The notes below the pieces were generated by a model. That model saw only the letters and a list, made by a program, of their open reading frames with translations, was not told the DNA's origin and did no database searches. A DNA stretch of 64,000 nucleotides from Oxyruncus cristatus (taxonomy: Eukaryota; Chordata; Aves; Passeriformes; Cotingidae): NCBI GenBank assembly GCA_013399855.1, contig VXAY01002192.1, positions 372,001 to 436,000 of the forward strand, in the 5' to 3' direction. The translations under genes were made by a program, and so were the position numbers. Of the stretch, positions 1 through 13,379 are shown piece after piece (the first letter of the stretch is position 1; each line of letters starts with the position of its first letter).

Positions 1-3000
1 GGTGGAGAGAAACATCTTTTAGTAGAGGAGCTGTTGATTTGGAAAAGCAGCGAGGCTGGCAGGCGCACACACCCTTCAGGAACCCGCTGTCTGTCAGGGT
101 GGCTCTCAGGGCTGGTCCCAGAGCATCACCACCGTTAGCACCTGCCTTCAAGCCTGTGTTTATTACAGAAGAGGAGAAACGCCTGTGCGAGACAGGAGGT
201 GAGCAGCAGGTTCAGGGAAGCAGTGTAAGTGCTGGTATGGAAATGTGTGGTTAAAGAAATTAAGCTAATGATCAAGTGCTGTTGAGGTGTGACGGTTGTT
301 GGGAGCTTTCCTTACCGGTAGGTTTTTTGTTATGTTGCGAAAATGATGAGACAGCTTCTTTCTCTGCAACTGAAGTATGATAGAAAAGCCTTATCGTAAG
401 AAGACTTCAATGGCTTGGATGATGCTGATGCATATTTTTTAAGGTGTTGTATACTCCTGGCCCTCTGGGACTTTGTGATGTCCAGTTAAAAGTGAGAGTT
501 TGTCTACATGGGCCTGTGACAGAATCTGGATATGAATCTGTATTCGTTGTTTCTCAGAGACTAGAAGCATTCAATTAGTAGTTGTGATTATTGTGGTTAC
601 CTATTTTCTTGTGGCACTTGCTTATATGATGCCAGAGAGGGAAGTGGTCACACATTTATAGGATTGGGTAGGCGAGAGCACACTAAGAATCTTTTGTGTC
701 ATGGAATTACTACAAGGATTGTATAAAAGCAGTCGAAGTCAGAGATTTTTTTGAGAGTCTTTGACAATATCCTAAGCAGATGCCTGTGAAAAAGGCAGGT
801 ATACTTTACCTAGTTCCACTCTGTAAGTATCCACTCAGCTTTCAACAAACTGCAGCTCAAGAACTTTCTGGAACATATGTATTGAGGTGTTAAAGATCCA
901 TAGTGGATTTATCCATTAACTCATCCTTGCCTTTGACCCGTGTGACACTGGTTTTCCCAACATCCAGCCTCAAGTAGTTCCATGGGTCAAATATCCACTA
1001 ATTTGGGAGGCACCTCTGTTGGTTTTCAGTATGCTTTCTGCTACTTCTATTTAGTACTTTCTACTTTTTAAATTAGAGTAGATACTGATGGGTCATTAAC
1101 TATTTATCTGCGTCATTTGTTACACCAAGGCAATTACAATAAATTGTGTATGGGTAATGGTAAAACAAATTTGCCAATATGACTGCCAAGACAAAGAATT
1201 TACCAGTAAATTTGACAAGATTTACTCAAAGCTTCCTAATTGCACTCTTCTCACTATTTTGTTGTTTTGTTTTTTTTATTGATAGCTTTGATTTCTTTTA
1301 AATGACACTGTTTTTTCTATTATTGTGATTTATTATGATTAAGGCACCTTTTCTGGAAAAAGGGATGATCCCCATTTTGGATAATGTCTAGGTTATTTTT
1401 ACCAAATATTAGAAGCAGAATTTCAAGCTTTAGTGGTGCTGTGCGTGCATTTGTACAGAAAACATGTTTACAGGATATGGAGAACAGGTAATTTTCACTT
1501 ATTTAAATCAGGCATGCTCCTAATAGCAATATAAGTATGTTTTTTCTGTTCTTGACAAACTACTGTGTAACACTGTGATTTTTTAGTGAAATGTTTGACA
1601 GAATTGCATTCCTGCTTACACTTTTCACTGATGACATTTAGATGTCCGGTAAGGTTTGTGAACAGGTTATACTAGGAGAATTAAATTATTCTGATGAAAG
1701 AATATTCATAATAGGAAAAAAAGAATGTAATATGAAAGGTCTGAGCTTAATGGAGAACTAAGCTTGAAACAAATCCGACTTTTCTCATGAATATCAGCCT
1801 GAGTACCTAGTCAGTAGTGAAATCAATGAGAGAACTGTTTGTTTATCTAGCTGGGATTGCACAACCACCGACACAGCCCTGCACTGTGTGGTAAATGCCC
1901 TGTTGCCATATGTTAGGTAATCCTGATGTGCCAGAACAACTCTAACCAGAGATGCTACAACTTCAAGTTTAGCAGGGTTTCTTTCATCAGTATCTTTGTT
2001 TCTTTCCTCAGTGTCCTTGCTTCCTCTTTCTTCTACCAGGAAACATGGTTTTCATTTGGTTCTTTCCTTTTTCCATCTCATCTCCTTCTTCTCTTTAGAT
2101 CACATCCCCACTGTCCTTTGTATCACTAAAGTATTCCTTTAAGAAAAAACCAAAAAACAAACCACATTTGAGTAAAGAATTGGTCAAAACAAACTTTCTA
2201 TGGAAGTCTGACTTCTCAAATTTTACCTCCCAAAAGAAATTGTAGCACCAATTGGGAATAAAATGAGTATCAGATTATAGCTGGATTCTTATTTGCACCT
2301 GTGATGACCACAGGCTTTCTTCATGTATGTATTCATACATAGTCCTGTGTTGTCAGGCTTGATGGGAGGAGCTGGGCCCTTGTGGAAAATGCTGTAATAG
2401 AATAATTACCAGGGTTACTGGTGTTGTGAGGAGCACACTGGAGTGCTCCCAGAATGGCTTGAATCCTTTTGTGACCAGAACTGTAGGTCTGTATGTCAGA
2501 GCCCTGGCATCTGCAGGCCTTCCTGCAGCACTGGTTCTGAGAGAAGCCTTTTGGCTACAGCACCACTGTCCAGCCTGACTGTTCAACTCCCTGTCCTGTC
2601 CCCCTGATCAGCAGAAGGAGGAACATCACCAGTGCCTCCTACTGGGAAGGACTTAGACTCCAGATGTCATATTAGTAGTACAGCCAGCCATGCTGCAGTG
2701 ACACAGTGCTATCTGTATTTATTCTCGTCTCCTGTTCATTGGTTCTCCTGTTTGATTTCCTTTGTCCTTTGCACAGCACTGCATACAGTTTATTTCCGTC
2801 TCTCAGCCCACAGTGCCTTCTTGACATGTTTAGGTGGATAAATTAATATCAGAATGTACAGCTGCTGCAGTAAATATAAGGAGGAGGTGGTAATGCAGGC
2901 TGAGAGATAACTGGAGAATGCTGTTGGGACTAGTAAGTTGGTCTGCTGTGAGTAGATGGGATTTTGACTAATTCTTTTACGTCCTTGTTAGGAAGCAGGA

Positions 3001-6000
3001 AAACGGGCAACAGCTGGAGAGGTAAGTTGAAGGTGGGATAAACAGCTGATGTAAGAACATGAAAATATAAAGTTATTGAAATAATAGAATGAGAAGAAAA
3101 AAGTGTTTTGAATTCAAAGGATGTTTTAGGTTAAAGGAGAATAACTAACATGGAAAAATGGAAGAAACCAAGAAATAAGAGTTAGTTCTATAGAGAGGTT
3201 TATACTGAACAGTACAGGAGAGGATGGGGGAAGTCAAATCAAGGGTAGCATAATGCTAATTATATTTGTGTATGTTTTTTGATTTATTTTTTTTCATTTG
3301 ATTCCTGCCTCTTATTAGTATTCATTATGCTCTTTGAACTTTGCATTACGTAACAAGAAAAAAGAGTGCTCTCAATGGAGCAGTGAATCTTATTCTGATA
3401 GGAGGTGGAAAGAGTTATTGAATATAAGATGAAATAGCAATTGCTTTTTACTGCTTTTGCCTGTTATTGCTGCTGCGCCAAGATGGAAGTTTCTTCAAAT
3501 GCCCAAATTCTGGGTGCTGTGGTTAAAGTGAATATACAGGTTGCCATTACCTGAAATTATTGCGTTTGTTTTTCATTGAATGTTGTTCAGATTACCTGTA
3601 TGACTTAAACAGCTGTCCAACAGAAATGTGGGCTGGTAGTTTTTTTGAAGTAGGAGAAGATATAAGAATATAGAACATATGGTTGCAAAGCCAAATAATT
3701 CTTTGCCTTTTTTTTTCTTTTGAAAAGTTGCAAAATTCTCATTTTCCCTAGAGATAGTAGGAACCAAATGGCAAGAAGCATCATCTTTGTTTAGTGAGCA
3801 AGAATTTTATCCAAACCCTTAGACCACAAGCAATCATATTTGCCTGTGTATGTTCCTCTCTCTCAATACTGTTTTCAATTTCTTTTTGTACACGTGTCCT
3901 TGATTACCTGTTCCTTCACTTTTTTTGCAGTACATTTTGATATTTCTCTCTCTCCTTTGAAGCAAAAAGGCCATGTCTTCTCCCCTGTAATTCATATAAC
4001 TTTTGAACGTGCTCTCTTTTGTGTTGAAACGTGCTGAAGTTTGAAGGCCACTAATGTTACTTTTCTCTGTATCCAAACTTAAGCATGATGGATTCTTGTT
4101 TGAGAAGTATAACATTCCCACCTCTAACTTCAGCCAGATTTTAACCCAGTCTATAATCATGATGTTACATTTCAGTTTTGCCCTGTGGCTCTCAAAGTAC
4201 TGATGTTCAACATAAACAAATTGTATACTTTGCAAACTTTACTGTATTTGTGACAATTTTCTCATGATTACTGATTTGGATTTCCAAACTGATTTATCTG
4301 CGTGGACTTTCTAATGTAGCCGGCAGCTGGGAAAGTTTATTTACAAGATTCTCTTGACATGAGTCTGCTGTGCCTCTGAAATTTGTTGATCAGAAGAGAC
4401 CTGGCATAGTTTTTTTTTCCCTGGAAACCTTTCTTACCGTGTAGACATTGTACTTCAGCAGCAGCTTTTTATGTTCTTTCACATAGATATTCTATCTTTA
4501 TTTGACCAAGGTTTTGCTGGCACTGCAGTTTAATCTCAGAACATATACTTAAAGTATATTTCTTATACCCACATGTTATTCATGCCCACCACCTTCTGTT
4601 TATCCCTCTGTGAAGTTTCAGTTTTAAAATCCCCATGTTTTTCTCTGGGTCCAGTACTTTGTAGCAGTATTTGGAGGGAAAGCGGTCTTTGAAAGTTACT
4701 TAATTTCTCCAACAGATCTCAATACTGTGTGCAAATGAACAACTTTTAACTTTTTTTCCTTTGGGACTAAAAAGCTTTCCAAAATCCCACTTTCTGTTCT
4801 GGATAATACCTCATATTACACCAAATACAATCCTATTTGCTTTCATGCAAATGAAACTGTCATTACTTCCTTGAGTTCATTTTTTTCTTTAAGCAACAAC
4901 TTTCATGCTCATTTCTTTTTTAGATCATGGACATTCTTAGCTTTATCATCAGACCTGCGTATTGACTGGGAAATTGGGAATTTCCTGAAAGCATAGCTAC
5001 CACTTTTTTGTAATTCTTGGGGTTCCCAACCTAATTATGCTTATGAGGTTACTTTAAGAAAAAACAAAAAAAGACAAACTTGAACTCTTTTTGGGGTCAT
5101 TTTCATGTTGGTAGCTCTGAACAGTTCACAACCAGTTTGTGATGCTTTAGCTGTTTTGAAAAAGTGAAAGTGACCATCTGGGTATGATTCAGGACCTCAT
5201 ATGTAGGACCTCTTCCACTGAAATGTGTTTGATAAAACATATTCCACTTTTAGAATATCATGTCTTTGTTCTTTTGGATACATTTATAGTTGCTGGTGTT
5301 GTATGAAGCCTCAAGGACCCTCAGCCACATTGGGCTTATGTTGGCTCTGACTCCAGTGCTCCCTGTTTCTAATTGTGTTAAATTGCAGTGGCAAATGGAG
5401 GAGCTTTGATCTACTTGGTAACAAAGGGCATGAACTGTGCTCTTTGAGCACTGGATAAGCATAACTGGGCTTTTGAGACCTTTGTTAAACTGAGATCTGT
5501 GATTACCAAAGGAGGAGGAGAGACCAGACATCAAACTTGGTACCTTTTTGTCAGAACTGCGGTGAAAGGTCAGATGTTGACTCTTGGGTGCTGTAGACCA
5601 ACAGTCCATGCTTTCTAGCTGCTTTCGTAGAGGTTGCCGTCCCCATGGAAGTCTTTCATTTGCTGTTTCATCCTCTGTAGAGTAGTGTGAAAATCAAGAC
5701 CAAGAGTGCTGTAATAGTTCTATTATGATAATTTACAAAAGCTCCATTTTTTTTGTAGTCATTAGTACCTGCTGAACTTCTTAAATCCAAAACTGTCAGT
5801 GAGATATAAATATTGGTTAAAAGTTATGATGTACCTTCCTAATCCATTACCCTCTCTGTTGAATAATTTAGTACCAGACCAATGTAGGTGTGATTAATTG
5901 TGTAACCTGAATATATTTTCTGATTTCATGATTTCTGACCCCCAAAACTCCTTTCAAATTGTTCGTATCAGAGGAAAGCACCTTGTTGGAATCAGGTTGG

Positions 6001-9000
6001 TGGGGAATCCATCTGTTCTTGATTTGAACCCACAAATGGGCCTTTCCAAGTTAACAGTTTTTTTGATTTGTGAGTCCTATGCTGCTTTGCTGAAAAGCTG
6101 TCTCCATAACTGGTTTCACAGTGTTTGGCACTGACAAGGGACCACCTGTCCTGTAAAAAATTGATACCCAGAAATTGTTTTCCCTGCTCCACTTCCATGA
6201 GGACAGTACACACTGTTTTGATCATTGCTACAAGGTTATTAGTGGTAATAAAATCCAAATTTTGTGATGATACAAAGGTCTTGCAGGTAGGTGCGGTTCT
6301 TAAAACTAGATTTCTCTCTCCATAGGTCTGTGCAGAGTCCCCGGTATATTGTCTCTGAACAAGGGTCAGAAATGAAAACTGATTCCCATTTTTGTTCTGC
6401 ACTTTAGGTTTTTATCACTACAGCCCAGAGGTCGAGTAAGCTATATCCCATTTCCGCGTTTCACTGATATTTTTGCACAGTCATCAGTGAAATTCCCTCA
6501 GCTGTTTTACTGCTTGAGGGAGGGGCATGTGGATAATGATACAGGAACAAAACAAATGAAAGCATCAGATTGCTTGGTCATTGAGTGATCCCTAAAAACA
6601 AGGCTGTCTAATTACTTCACTTGTTCTAGAGAAAAGCCGCCTGCTACTTTGAACTGCCCCATGGAGACATGTTTGAAGTTTATTGGGTTATATTGCGTAA
6701 CTACATTGCTTCGTTTGAGATGTTAACTTTTTAGCTTTGCTCATTTTTGCAAATGACACCTGACATAATTCAGAGCTAGTGCAAAAGGAATTAGTATATG
6801 ACTTTGACAGAGAATTGTACTGGAAAGTACGATTGAGAAATGTTTCATTTTTATGTGCTACTGGCTGCTACTGCTTTACTTATACAGAATTGGTCAAGAT
6901 TTGTGACTCATGTCACAACGGCTTTCAAAGTCTTTGGCCTGTGTTTGTTGTTTTACCTTAGACATTCTGGCAACCATTGTTTGTAGTTTGTCCAAATAAA
7001 TCCTTGATGGGAGCTCGGCATCCTGTGTCGTGTTGTCCCTCGTCTGACATGTCATGTTGTCCCCCCCTTCCCTTGTTCCTCTTTGCAGTTTTTTTTACCA
7101 AGTTGGTCAGTCTGTCCCTTCTGTTTCTAGGTCTCAGCTATGAGCAGCTAAATTCCAGTCTGCAAATCAAGGAGCTTACGTCAGGCCTGGAGGGTTCTCT
7201 TCTGGGGATATTGTTGCGGAAATTTTCAGAACCTTAGCATAGCAGGCAGCTGAAGGAATCTCACTATTTTTCCAGTTATTCTTTTGCATTGTGATGTTGA
7301 ATTCAGTCATGTCAGATCATCTGTTAGGGCAGGGTTTCTCTTTTTATTTAAGTGGTACAACTAATCCACAGAGTACATCTACTTCAGTTTCCTATACTTT
7401 GGGAGGACTGGGCTAGTTTAGATTTCTTTTCTCTGACCTATATACTTAATTATTGTCATGTACTGTATGCATGAAACTCTGCATTTGCTCAGGTACTAGA
7501 AGATTTGGCTGAGATCCTTGCTGTACCTCACATGCTTTATTTTTTCTAATGTTTTGGGGCCATAAGGTTTGTACACTGTTGATTTTTAGAAAATTGGGGA
7601 AAATTTAGTCCATTGTTCAGATAAAAAATACTGTTTTGTCCAGCTGAGTCTTAACAACCTCCGACAGAAGAGGTTCTGCCACCTTCCTAGCAATCTTCCC
7701 TCCTTAGCAACTCATTTTTTTGTGGTGCCTTAAACGGTCAAGACACAACTTGTGTCTGTTTTCTCTTGTTTTACCATCTGCCATTTCAAGGCAAAGTTGG
7801 GCAATGCTGATTTTGCAGGTCTCATTCAAATGGCTCTAGGTTGCTATTTGATTAGAGCTTGGCAGACTGAAAAAGCACAATTCATAAAGCTTTTCCTTAA
7901 ACCTCTGGCCTGGAAATTTGCTTGACCCTCCAAAGTTTCCCAGTGTTTGAACACAGGTGGGCTCAGTGCTGCCGCTATATCCTCATTACCTGTTGAATAG
8001 AAAGGAAGAGTAAATTCCATGCAACTACTGGCCTTGCTTTTGAAATTTCAGTCTGATACATAGTTTGCCTTGCTGTGTTCAGAGTGCATTGTTGCCTTTG
8101 TTTGTCATCCATCGTGACAAACATCTTTCCCAGCTGGGCTGTCGCTCAGCCAGTTACTTCTGAGCTGCTTCTGAAGCATGGCTGCTCCAGGGGCAGATCT
8201 CTGTGCTTTCTGCTGTTGAGCTTCATAAGGGATCTGTTAGCCCAGTCCTTCAGGTTCTCAAGGAAACAACCCTCTGAACCAAAACTCTACTCCAGCTGTC
8301 TCCACCATTCCAGATAATTTAGCATTGTTTGCTTTTTATGTCTCACCATCCAGGTTCCTGATGAAAACACTGGGCTTTGTAGGCTCCAGTATTGACTAAA
8401 GATTGCTTGACATCCAGCCGACAACCAGAAGCTGACTGTCTTTGAAGCTTATTCAGTTAGTTTTCAAACTATGCAAGTCAGTTTATTGAGCCTGCATTTC
8501 CTAGGCCTAGAAAGGAGAATGCAGTGGGAGACAGTGCCAAAATTCTTGATAAGACAATGTGCATTGTTTCTACACAGTTTCTTTCATTCTTGTAGCCAAA
8601 TATTTTATGAAGTGTTGCTTGAGCATGATTTGCCATTGGCAAATTGGTTTCTTATTCAAGATTAACTTCTTTTCCTTTATATGATTAGAAGAACATATAG
8701 ATAGTATACATACTCCTGTGATTTTTCTGTGGACTCAGCTGAGCCAGATCAGCCTACAGTGCCTTGGGTGTTCCTTCTTACTTTTTTTTGATAGAAAATT
8801 CCTATAATTTTAGATACTTTTTTCCCTGGGCTTTTTTTTTTTTTTCCTAAGCATGAAGATCTCCCCTGATTTACGGTGATTTTTTTGATAAGCAGCAGCC
8901 TTGCAATTGCATCAACCAATTATTTTGGCAATTGAAGGTGTATCTAAGTTCAGTCTCAGGAATTTACATACATCCAACTTCTGTAGGTTATCCCTAAGCT

Positions 9001-9039
9001 GTAGTCCAGGGCGAAGTAGGTCAGGTTGCTGAAAGCATT
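1..9039. other. non-coding sequence upstream of LDAH coding exons (intron 1 or 5' flank)
   Basis: AT-rich intron-like DNA with no coding exon I can recognise. Short open frames exist on both strands, the longest being 133 and 136 codons on the minus strand at 3834-4235 and 5992-6402. They lack recognisable domains and are probably chance frames. The first 230 bases are richer in GC and CpG than what follows and hold a good donor-like CAGGAG|GTGAGC at 198/199. A 14-base T run lies at 8832-8845. Nothing else could be classified by eye. Confidence 0.6.
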
Positions 9040-9840
9040 TTCCAGTTGGAGATTCCTCAGCCTCTCTGTGCAACTTCATTCATCATTTAATAACCCTCAG
9101 TGTGCATGTGGGGAAACCTTGGTAATTGGAATTACCTTCGTTGCAGCTTCTGACTGTTTTTCCTTGTCCTTTGGATGGACATCACATGCTTCAGGTCCAT
9201 ATCACCTAATTGACTCTCTCCAGTGTATTGATGTCATGCTTGTATGAGGAGTCCAAAACTGGACACAGTACTTCAGATGCAGTCTTTCCAATGCCAAGCG
9301 GGAGAAGATAATCACATCCCAAAACTTGCTGGATACTCCTTTTTATGCAGTCTTTTATACACACAGGCTTGATGGTTGCAAGGGCTCACTACTGACTCAT
9401 TTCTAGCTTGTTATTAGTGTGTTTTTTGGAAAGCTGCTTCTTAGCCTTTGAGCCCCCAGCTTATTTTGCTACATGGGGTTATGAGCTCTGGGTGCAAGAA
9501 CTTTCCATTTGTCCTGGGCTTTCATGTAGTTCCCATTTTTCCAGCTTGCCAGGGTCCATTTGGATAGCAGCCCTGGCCTCTACTGTTGCAGTTGGTGTGT
9601 CTTCCTCCCTCGATATTATTCACAAACCTGCTGAGAGTGCCTCCTGTCCCATTGTGTAGGTGTTACTGAAGGCATTGAACATTGTTGCCCAGCACTGATC
9701 CTTGAAAGACATTGCTGTAAGTTAATGGCTGTTTCATGTGCTTGAGTACAACTTTGCGGGTGATTTTGTTTGATAACTTTGTGTGAACTGAGGCTGACTG
9801 GCTCAGAGCTCCCTGCACACTCCAACATGGGCATGGTAGT
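9040..9840 (-). repeat. degraded CR1 LINE fragment, antisense to LDAH
   Basis: The + strand reads as the reverse complement of the CR1 reverse-transcriptase C-terminal and 3' region. Recognisable blocks include CCAAAACTGGACACAGTACT near 9253-9272, the CTGGATACTCC and GCTCACTACTGACTCAT stretches, the GCCAGGGTCCATTTGGAT block near 9550, the CACAAACCTGCTGAGAG block near 9620 and the CCCAGCACTGATCC block near 9690. Frames are broken by many indels and stops, so it is not coding. The 3' terminus of this copy is missing on the left, so it is a truncated internal piece. The exact boundaries are approximate. Confidence 0.8.
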
Positions 9841-9870
9841 TGCCTTTGTTGCAGTTTTCAGGCATGTCTC

Positions 9871-10055
9871 ACAATCACAGAATCATTAAGGCTGGAAAAG
9901 AGCTCTAAGTCAGACTCAAGTCTGACTGTTAACCCAGCACTGCCATGTTCACCACTAAACCATGTCCCCAGGTGCCACATGGAGACATTTTTGAATGCTT
10001 CCAGAAGTAGTGATTCCACCGTTTTCCTGCATAGCTTGTTCCAGTGTTATTGTGA
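9871..10055 (-). repeat. CR1 3'-end fragment, antisense
   Basis: It opens with ACAATCACAGAATCATTAAG, the reversed CR1 terminal octamer region. The conserved TGACTGTTAACCCAGCACTG, CACTAAACCATGTCCCC and CTTGTTCCAGTGTTA blocks follow. Because its 3' end faces left and begins anew, it is a separate insertion from the fragment that ends near 9840. It peters out near 10055, consistent with 5' truncation, which is normal for CR1. Confidence 0.85.
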
Positions 10056-13000
10056 CTTACCAGGAAGGGTAGAGAGTGGTCTCACAGTAACCCTGGCCAT
10101 GGAAACCCTGGGATGTATTTCTTCTGGTTTTTTTGTGATCGCATACGTCAAATCTGCCTCAATAGTCCTTTCTCCTTTGTTTTGGTTTCATCATTGATTT
10201 ATGCAACTTTACCCTTGTGGTTAACCATTCTATCTCTCACTTCAGGTACACCAGCCTCCTTGTCCTGTCTTGTTGTTGAATAGTTTATATACCAACTATC
10301 AACTGACTTACTCTAATTACATTATGTTGTGCTAGTCTGAGCTTGTGACAATTCTGTAACTAAACATTGTTTTGAATGCAGATCACAGATCTTGTTATTC
10401 CCAAGCTAACTTTGAAATAAAATGACAAGTCCAAGTAATAGTGTAGGATGGAGCAGTTAAAATACGCTATTAGGAGAGTTCCATAAATAATTAGCACAAT
10501 GTGTGCAAAGGAAACCTAATTTTACTATCAGCATTTTCCTTTGGTGTCAGTTGGACCAAAGATGAAGATGAAGAGACTTGGTCGTATGGCAGAAGTAATC
10601 TGCTGTTTGTGGATAACTCTGTTTTCAAATATTCCTGTCTGAAAAAAATGACTGTAGGTGGCATCCAGATCAGTAGTAAGACACCTAAATATATTTGTTA
10701 GTTTGGTTTGCAAGTGCAGGTGTGTGTCTCAGTTTTCATTATAGTCTTTGCAAACCCAGGGAGGATTTGTCTCATCCTGAGGTGAAAACCAAGAAGATGG
10801 TTATTCCCTGATCAGACCATACACTGACGCCTAAATCTTTGTATCCTGTAATAGGAGTTTGCATTCAAGTAGACACCTACATTAAGGGTATGTTATTCTA
10901 GTGCTAAAGCCCTGTGAGGCAAAGCCGATATTTCTGTATTCTGACCAAAGTTTTGTAACAAGATTGATAGAAGCTGCATTTCTTGTAATACTTTTCCCGC
11001 GTATGTTTAGAGAATTCATGAGGAGAGGTTGAGGAGAAGGCAAAAAAACTGCGTGGGACGTAATAAAGCCTGATTTCCTAACTAATTGTATCTCTTTGAC
11101 TCTGATGATTCATATGAAGCTCCTACTGGTCAAGTCTGTGGTTCTGTTTTCTCCTCAGCATTCTTGAAACTGCTGCTGGAGCACAAACTGTGCCCTCTCC
11201 ATCACCTGGCAGAGCTGGTAGGAACCTCATCCCTTGAGACCTCTACCTGTTAAATCTGTTTGCAAATTGATAGGCCATCTTAATATTTCTAGGGGAAATG
11301 CAGACAATTCATGCCAAAGATAGATGTCTCTAATGGAAAAACTATTCTTCAAAGCTTCATTTATGAAGACGGAAGGAGATCCAGAGGCAGTTTGGGGTAT
11401 TGCTGATTTTATCTTAAAACAGACCTGAGCAGTATGCTGGGAGCACATCCACTATCTTTTCTCTGTTTTCCTGTTCTGTCCATCTCTGTTACCAAAGGCC
11501 ACAGAGTCACAAATTAAAAACCCAACAATAAATAAATAAATAATCCCTCAGATATAGAGTTAGTACTAGGAAACCGTTTGGGATTGTCTCAGATGGGCAG
11601 TTTTTTGGAGAACCATTTCTTCTGCAGTGTGCAATCTTCCTTTCAGGTACTGCAACACTGTATGTATTTGAAATTGTAAGTTAAAAACTTGACTAAAGCT
11701 AATACAAGAAGTCTGTGTGAACTGGAAAATCCTACCACTCCAGTCCAGAATACATTCCTGAGTTTTCTTCACTGCTTAACTTCTGAATTGCGTTGCAAAT
11801 ACTTCTTGTGAATGAAAAGTTGTCAGTGCAATTTGCATTTGGAATTGTTCCATAAAATCAATTCAAAATGAAACTTTGCAACAGATTTCATGATCAGAAA
11901 CTTTGTATAGAACCTACTTAATTGGGTTAGTTTTACTTCTTGAATTGTAAACACCTCAGAAAAGGGGTGAGAAGCTTGATGTTTACTGTGGTTGGTGGAG
12001 TAACTGGGTTTCTCTGTCAGAAATGCTCTTAGCTTCTTTCAGCTTCAAATAATGAAGAAATAAAAACAGGAATAATGAATTAAGAATACACCTTCTTATA
12101 GTTTGACAAAATTCACTGTACTTGCTTTTTAGTTGCTGTAAGAAAACATGGCAAATAATGAAGTAGTAAAAATGTCTCCTCTGTCATTAAAAAAACTTTT
12201 TTTTTGGGGGGATGTGAAATAGGGAGATAGGGGCAAAAATTTCATCCAGAGAGCTGTATTGTAATTCAAACTATCAAAGAACTCTTTTCCCTTCTCTCCA
12301 TAAGTGTTTTTTGTTTGTACTATACTCAGTTTTTTTCAAGGTGGTACTTGCTAATTCAAACCAACATTATCTGTCTTTTCTGCATTGGGTGTTCTTTACC
12401 TTAAATAATTCAAAACTGCAGATTAAAACTGGAGGAAGTGAAGAGATGTTGTTTCTTCAAGTGTACTTTTTTAATGTTGTCAAGTGTCATTACTTAAAAT
12501 TTCACTCAGATCTGTTCCCGTCATGTTGTGTAGTACTGGGAATTTTCCAGTGTTTATGAAGGTAGTGCCTAACAGACTTGCAAACTTTATATATTTTTAG
12601 GCTTTGGTTTATATGCCTAAAACTTCACAAACTGACTAGGAAATAGAATTTGTATTGTTGTACTAAAAAATGAATGGTCCTTTTTCACTAAACAAAAATA
12701 GTTGAAAGGCCTAACGTTATCCTTAACTAGATGCTTTTGATGGTTTAAAGGTCATGGTGGTATGCTACAATATGCAGATTTATTATGAGGCACACAGAAC
12801 TTGTGAAGACATTCATGCAGTAGTTCTGTGTGTTTGGTATTTTTTCTTTTGTTTGCCTTCGGCTGGGTTTCAGATTAAATCTTTTCAGTGGATGGCATGA
12901 ATTAGGAAATTTAAAATTATTTACCTTTAAGGTAGAATAGATCTTATTGTCCGGTTCATCACTGTGTATTTCTGTGACAAAAACTGAAAGGTGCCTTCCC

Positions 13001-13088
13001 ACAGTAGGAATATGTATCACCTTCTACAGTCTCTTCAAACATCAAATATTGAATTGGATCTCGGTTTACTGGATATGACAGCTGATCA
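10056..13088. other. intron sequence between the CR1 pair and the first coding exon
   Basis: AT-rich non-coding sequence with short A/T-rich low-complexity runs, such as AAATAAATAAATAA near 11525. No coding exon, RNA gene or repeat end was recognised. Confidence 0.5.
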
Positions 13089-13122
13089 GGGGAGGGGAGG
13101 GGTGGGGTGGTTTGGGTGGGGG
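13089..13122 (+). other. G-run cluster, potential G-quadruplex before the LDAH acceptor
   Basis: Four runs of four G separated by one base each lie at 13089-13107 (GGGGAGGGGAGGGGTGGGG), followed by two more runs to 13122 (GGGTGGGGG at 13114-13122). This fits the short-loop G4 pattern on the sense strand, about 100-130 bases before the 3' splice site at 13220. It would therefore be in the pre-mRNA as well as in DNA. Whether it folds or affects splicing is inference. Confidence 0.65.
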
Positions 13123-13220
13123 TTTTTTTGCAATTATTCTGTGGGAAGGTACAATAGCAAAGAGCCAACCACGTAAATGTCTGTTGACCTGTTATAACAG
13201 TACCTTGTTCTGCCTCACAG

Positions 13221-13379
13221 CAAACATGAGGTCGCCGTCAGAAGAGTCAGTCCCATTACATGAAGAATTTATCTACTGTTGTGGAGCTGCTACCCATGTC
13301 TTAAAGTGTGGGCCCTGGAAAGACCTCTCAAAAGATGAAAGTAAAAATCTACCCCGGCTCTTATTCATGATTATTCCTG
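13221..13379 (+). CDS. LDAH: LDAH first coding exon (5-nt 5' UTR plus codons 1-51 and one base)
   Basis: This exon encodes the N-terminus of lipid droplet-associated hydrolase, an alpha/beta-hydrolase of the ER and lipid droplets linked to neutral lipid and sterol ester turnover. The acceptor is a pyrimidine-rich TTCTGCCTCACAG ending at 13220. The ATG at 13226 has A at -3, a good start context. The donor is G|GTAAGG after 13379. The 51 complete codons include HEEF (residues 12-15), VLKCGPW (25-31) and LLFMIIP (45-51). These match the vertebrate LDAH N-terminus by recall, including the human VLKCGPW block. The exon ends in phase 1 (first base of Gly52). The frame is open upstream to 13112 and runs 42 codons into the intron to a stop at about 13505, but the splice sites argue against using either extension. 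The start is chosen because only a few non-coding bases precede the ATG inside the exon, as in a typical second exon. Identity is confident; exact LDAH isoform usage is inferred. Confidence 0.93.

Noticed and set aside
3834..4235. 133-codon minus-strand open frame
   Set aside because: Low-complexity Lys/Ser-rich translation without family signal, and overlapped by another open frame on the opposite strand. Chance frame.
5992..6402. 136-codon minus-strand open frame
   Set aside because: It is the longest frame in the upstream region but has no recognisable domain, no splice or promoter context and intron-like composition. Taken as chance, although an old retroelement origin was considered.
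13112..13225. In-frame upstream extension of the first LDAH coding exon
   Set aside because: The strong acceptor at 13220 and the loss of LDAH similarity upstream of the ATG at 13226 argue that this is intron.
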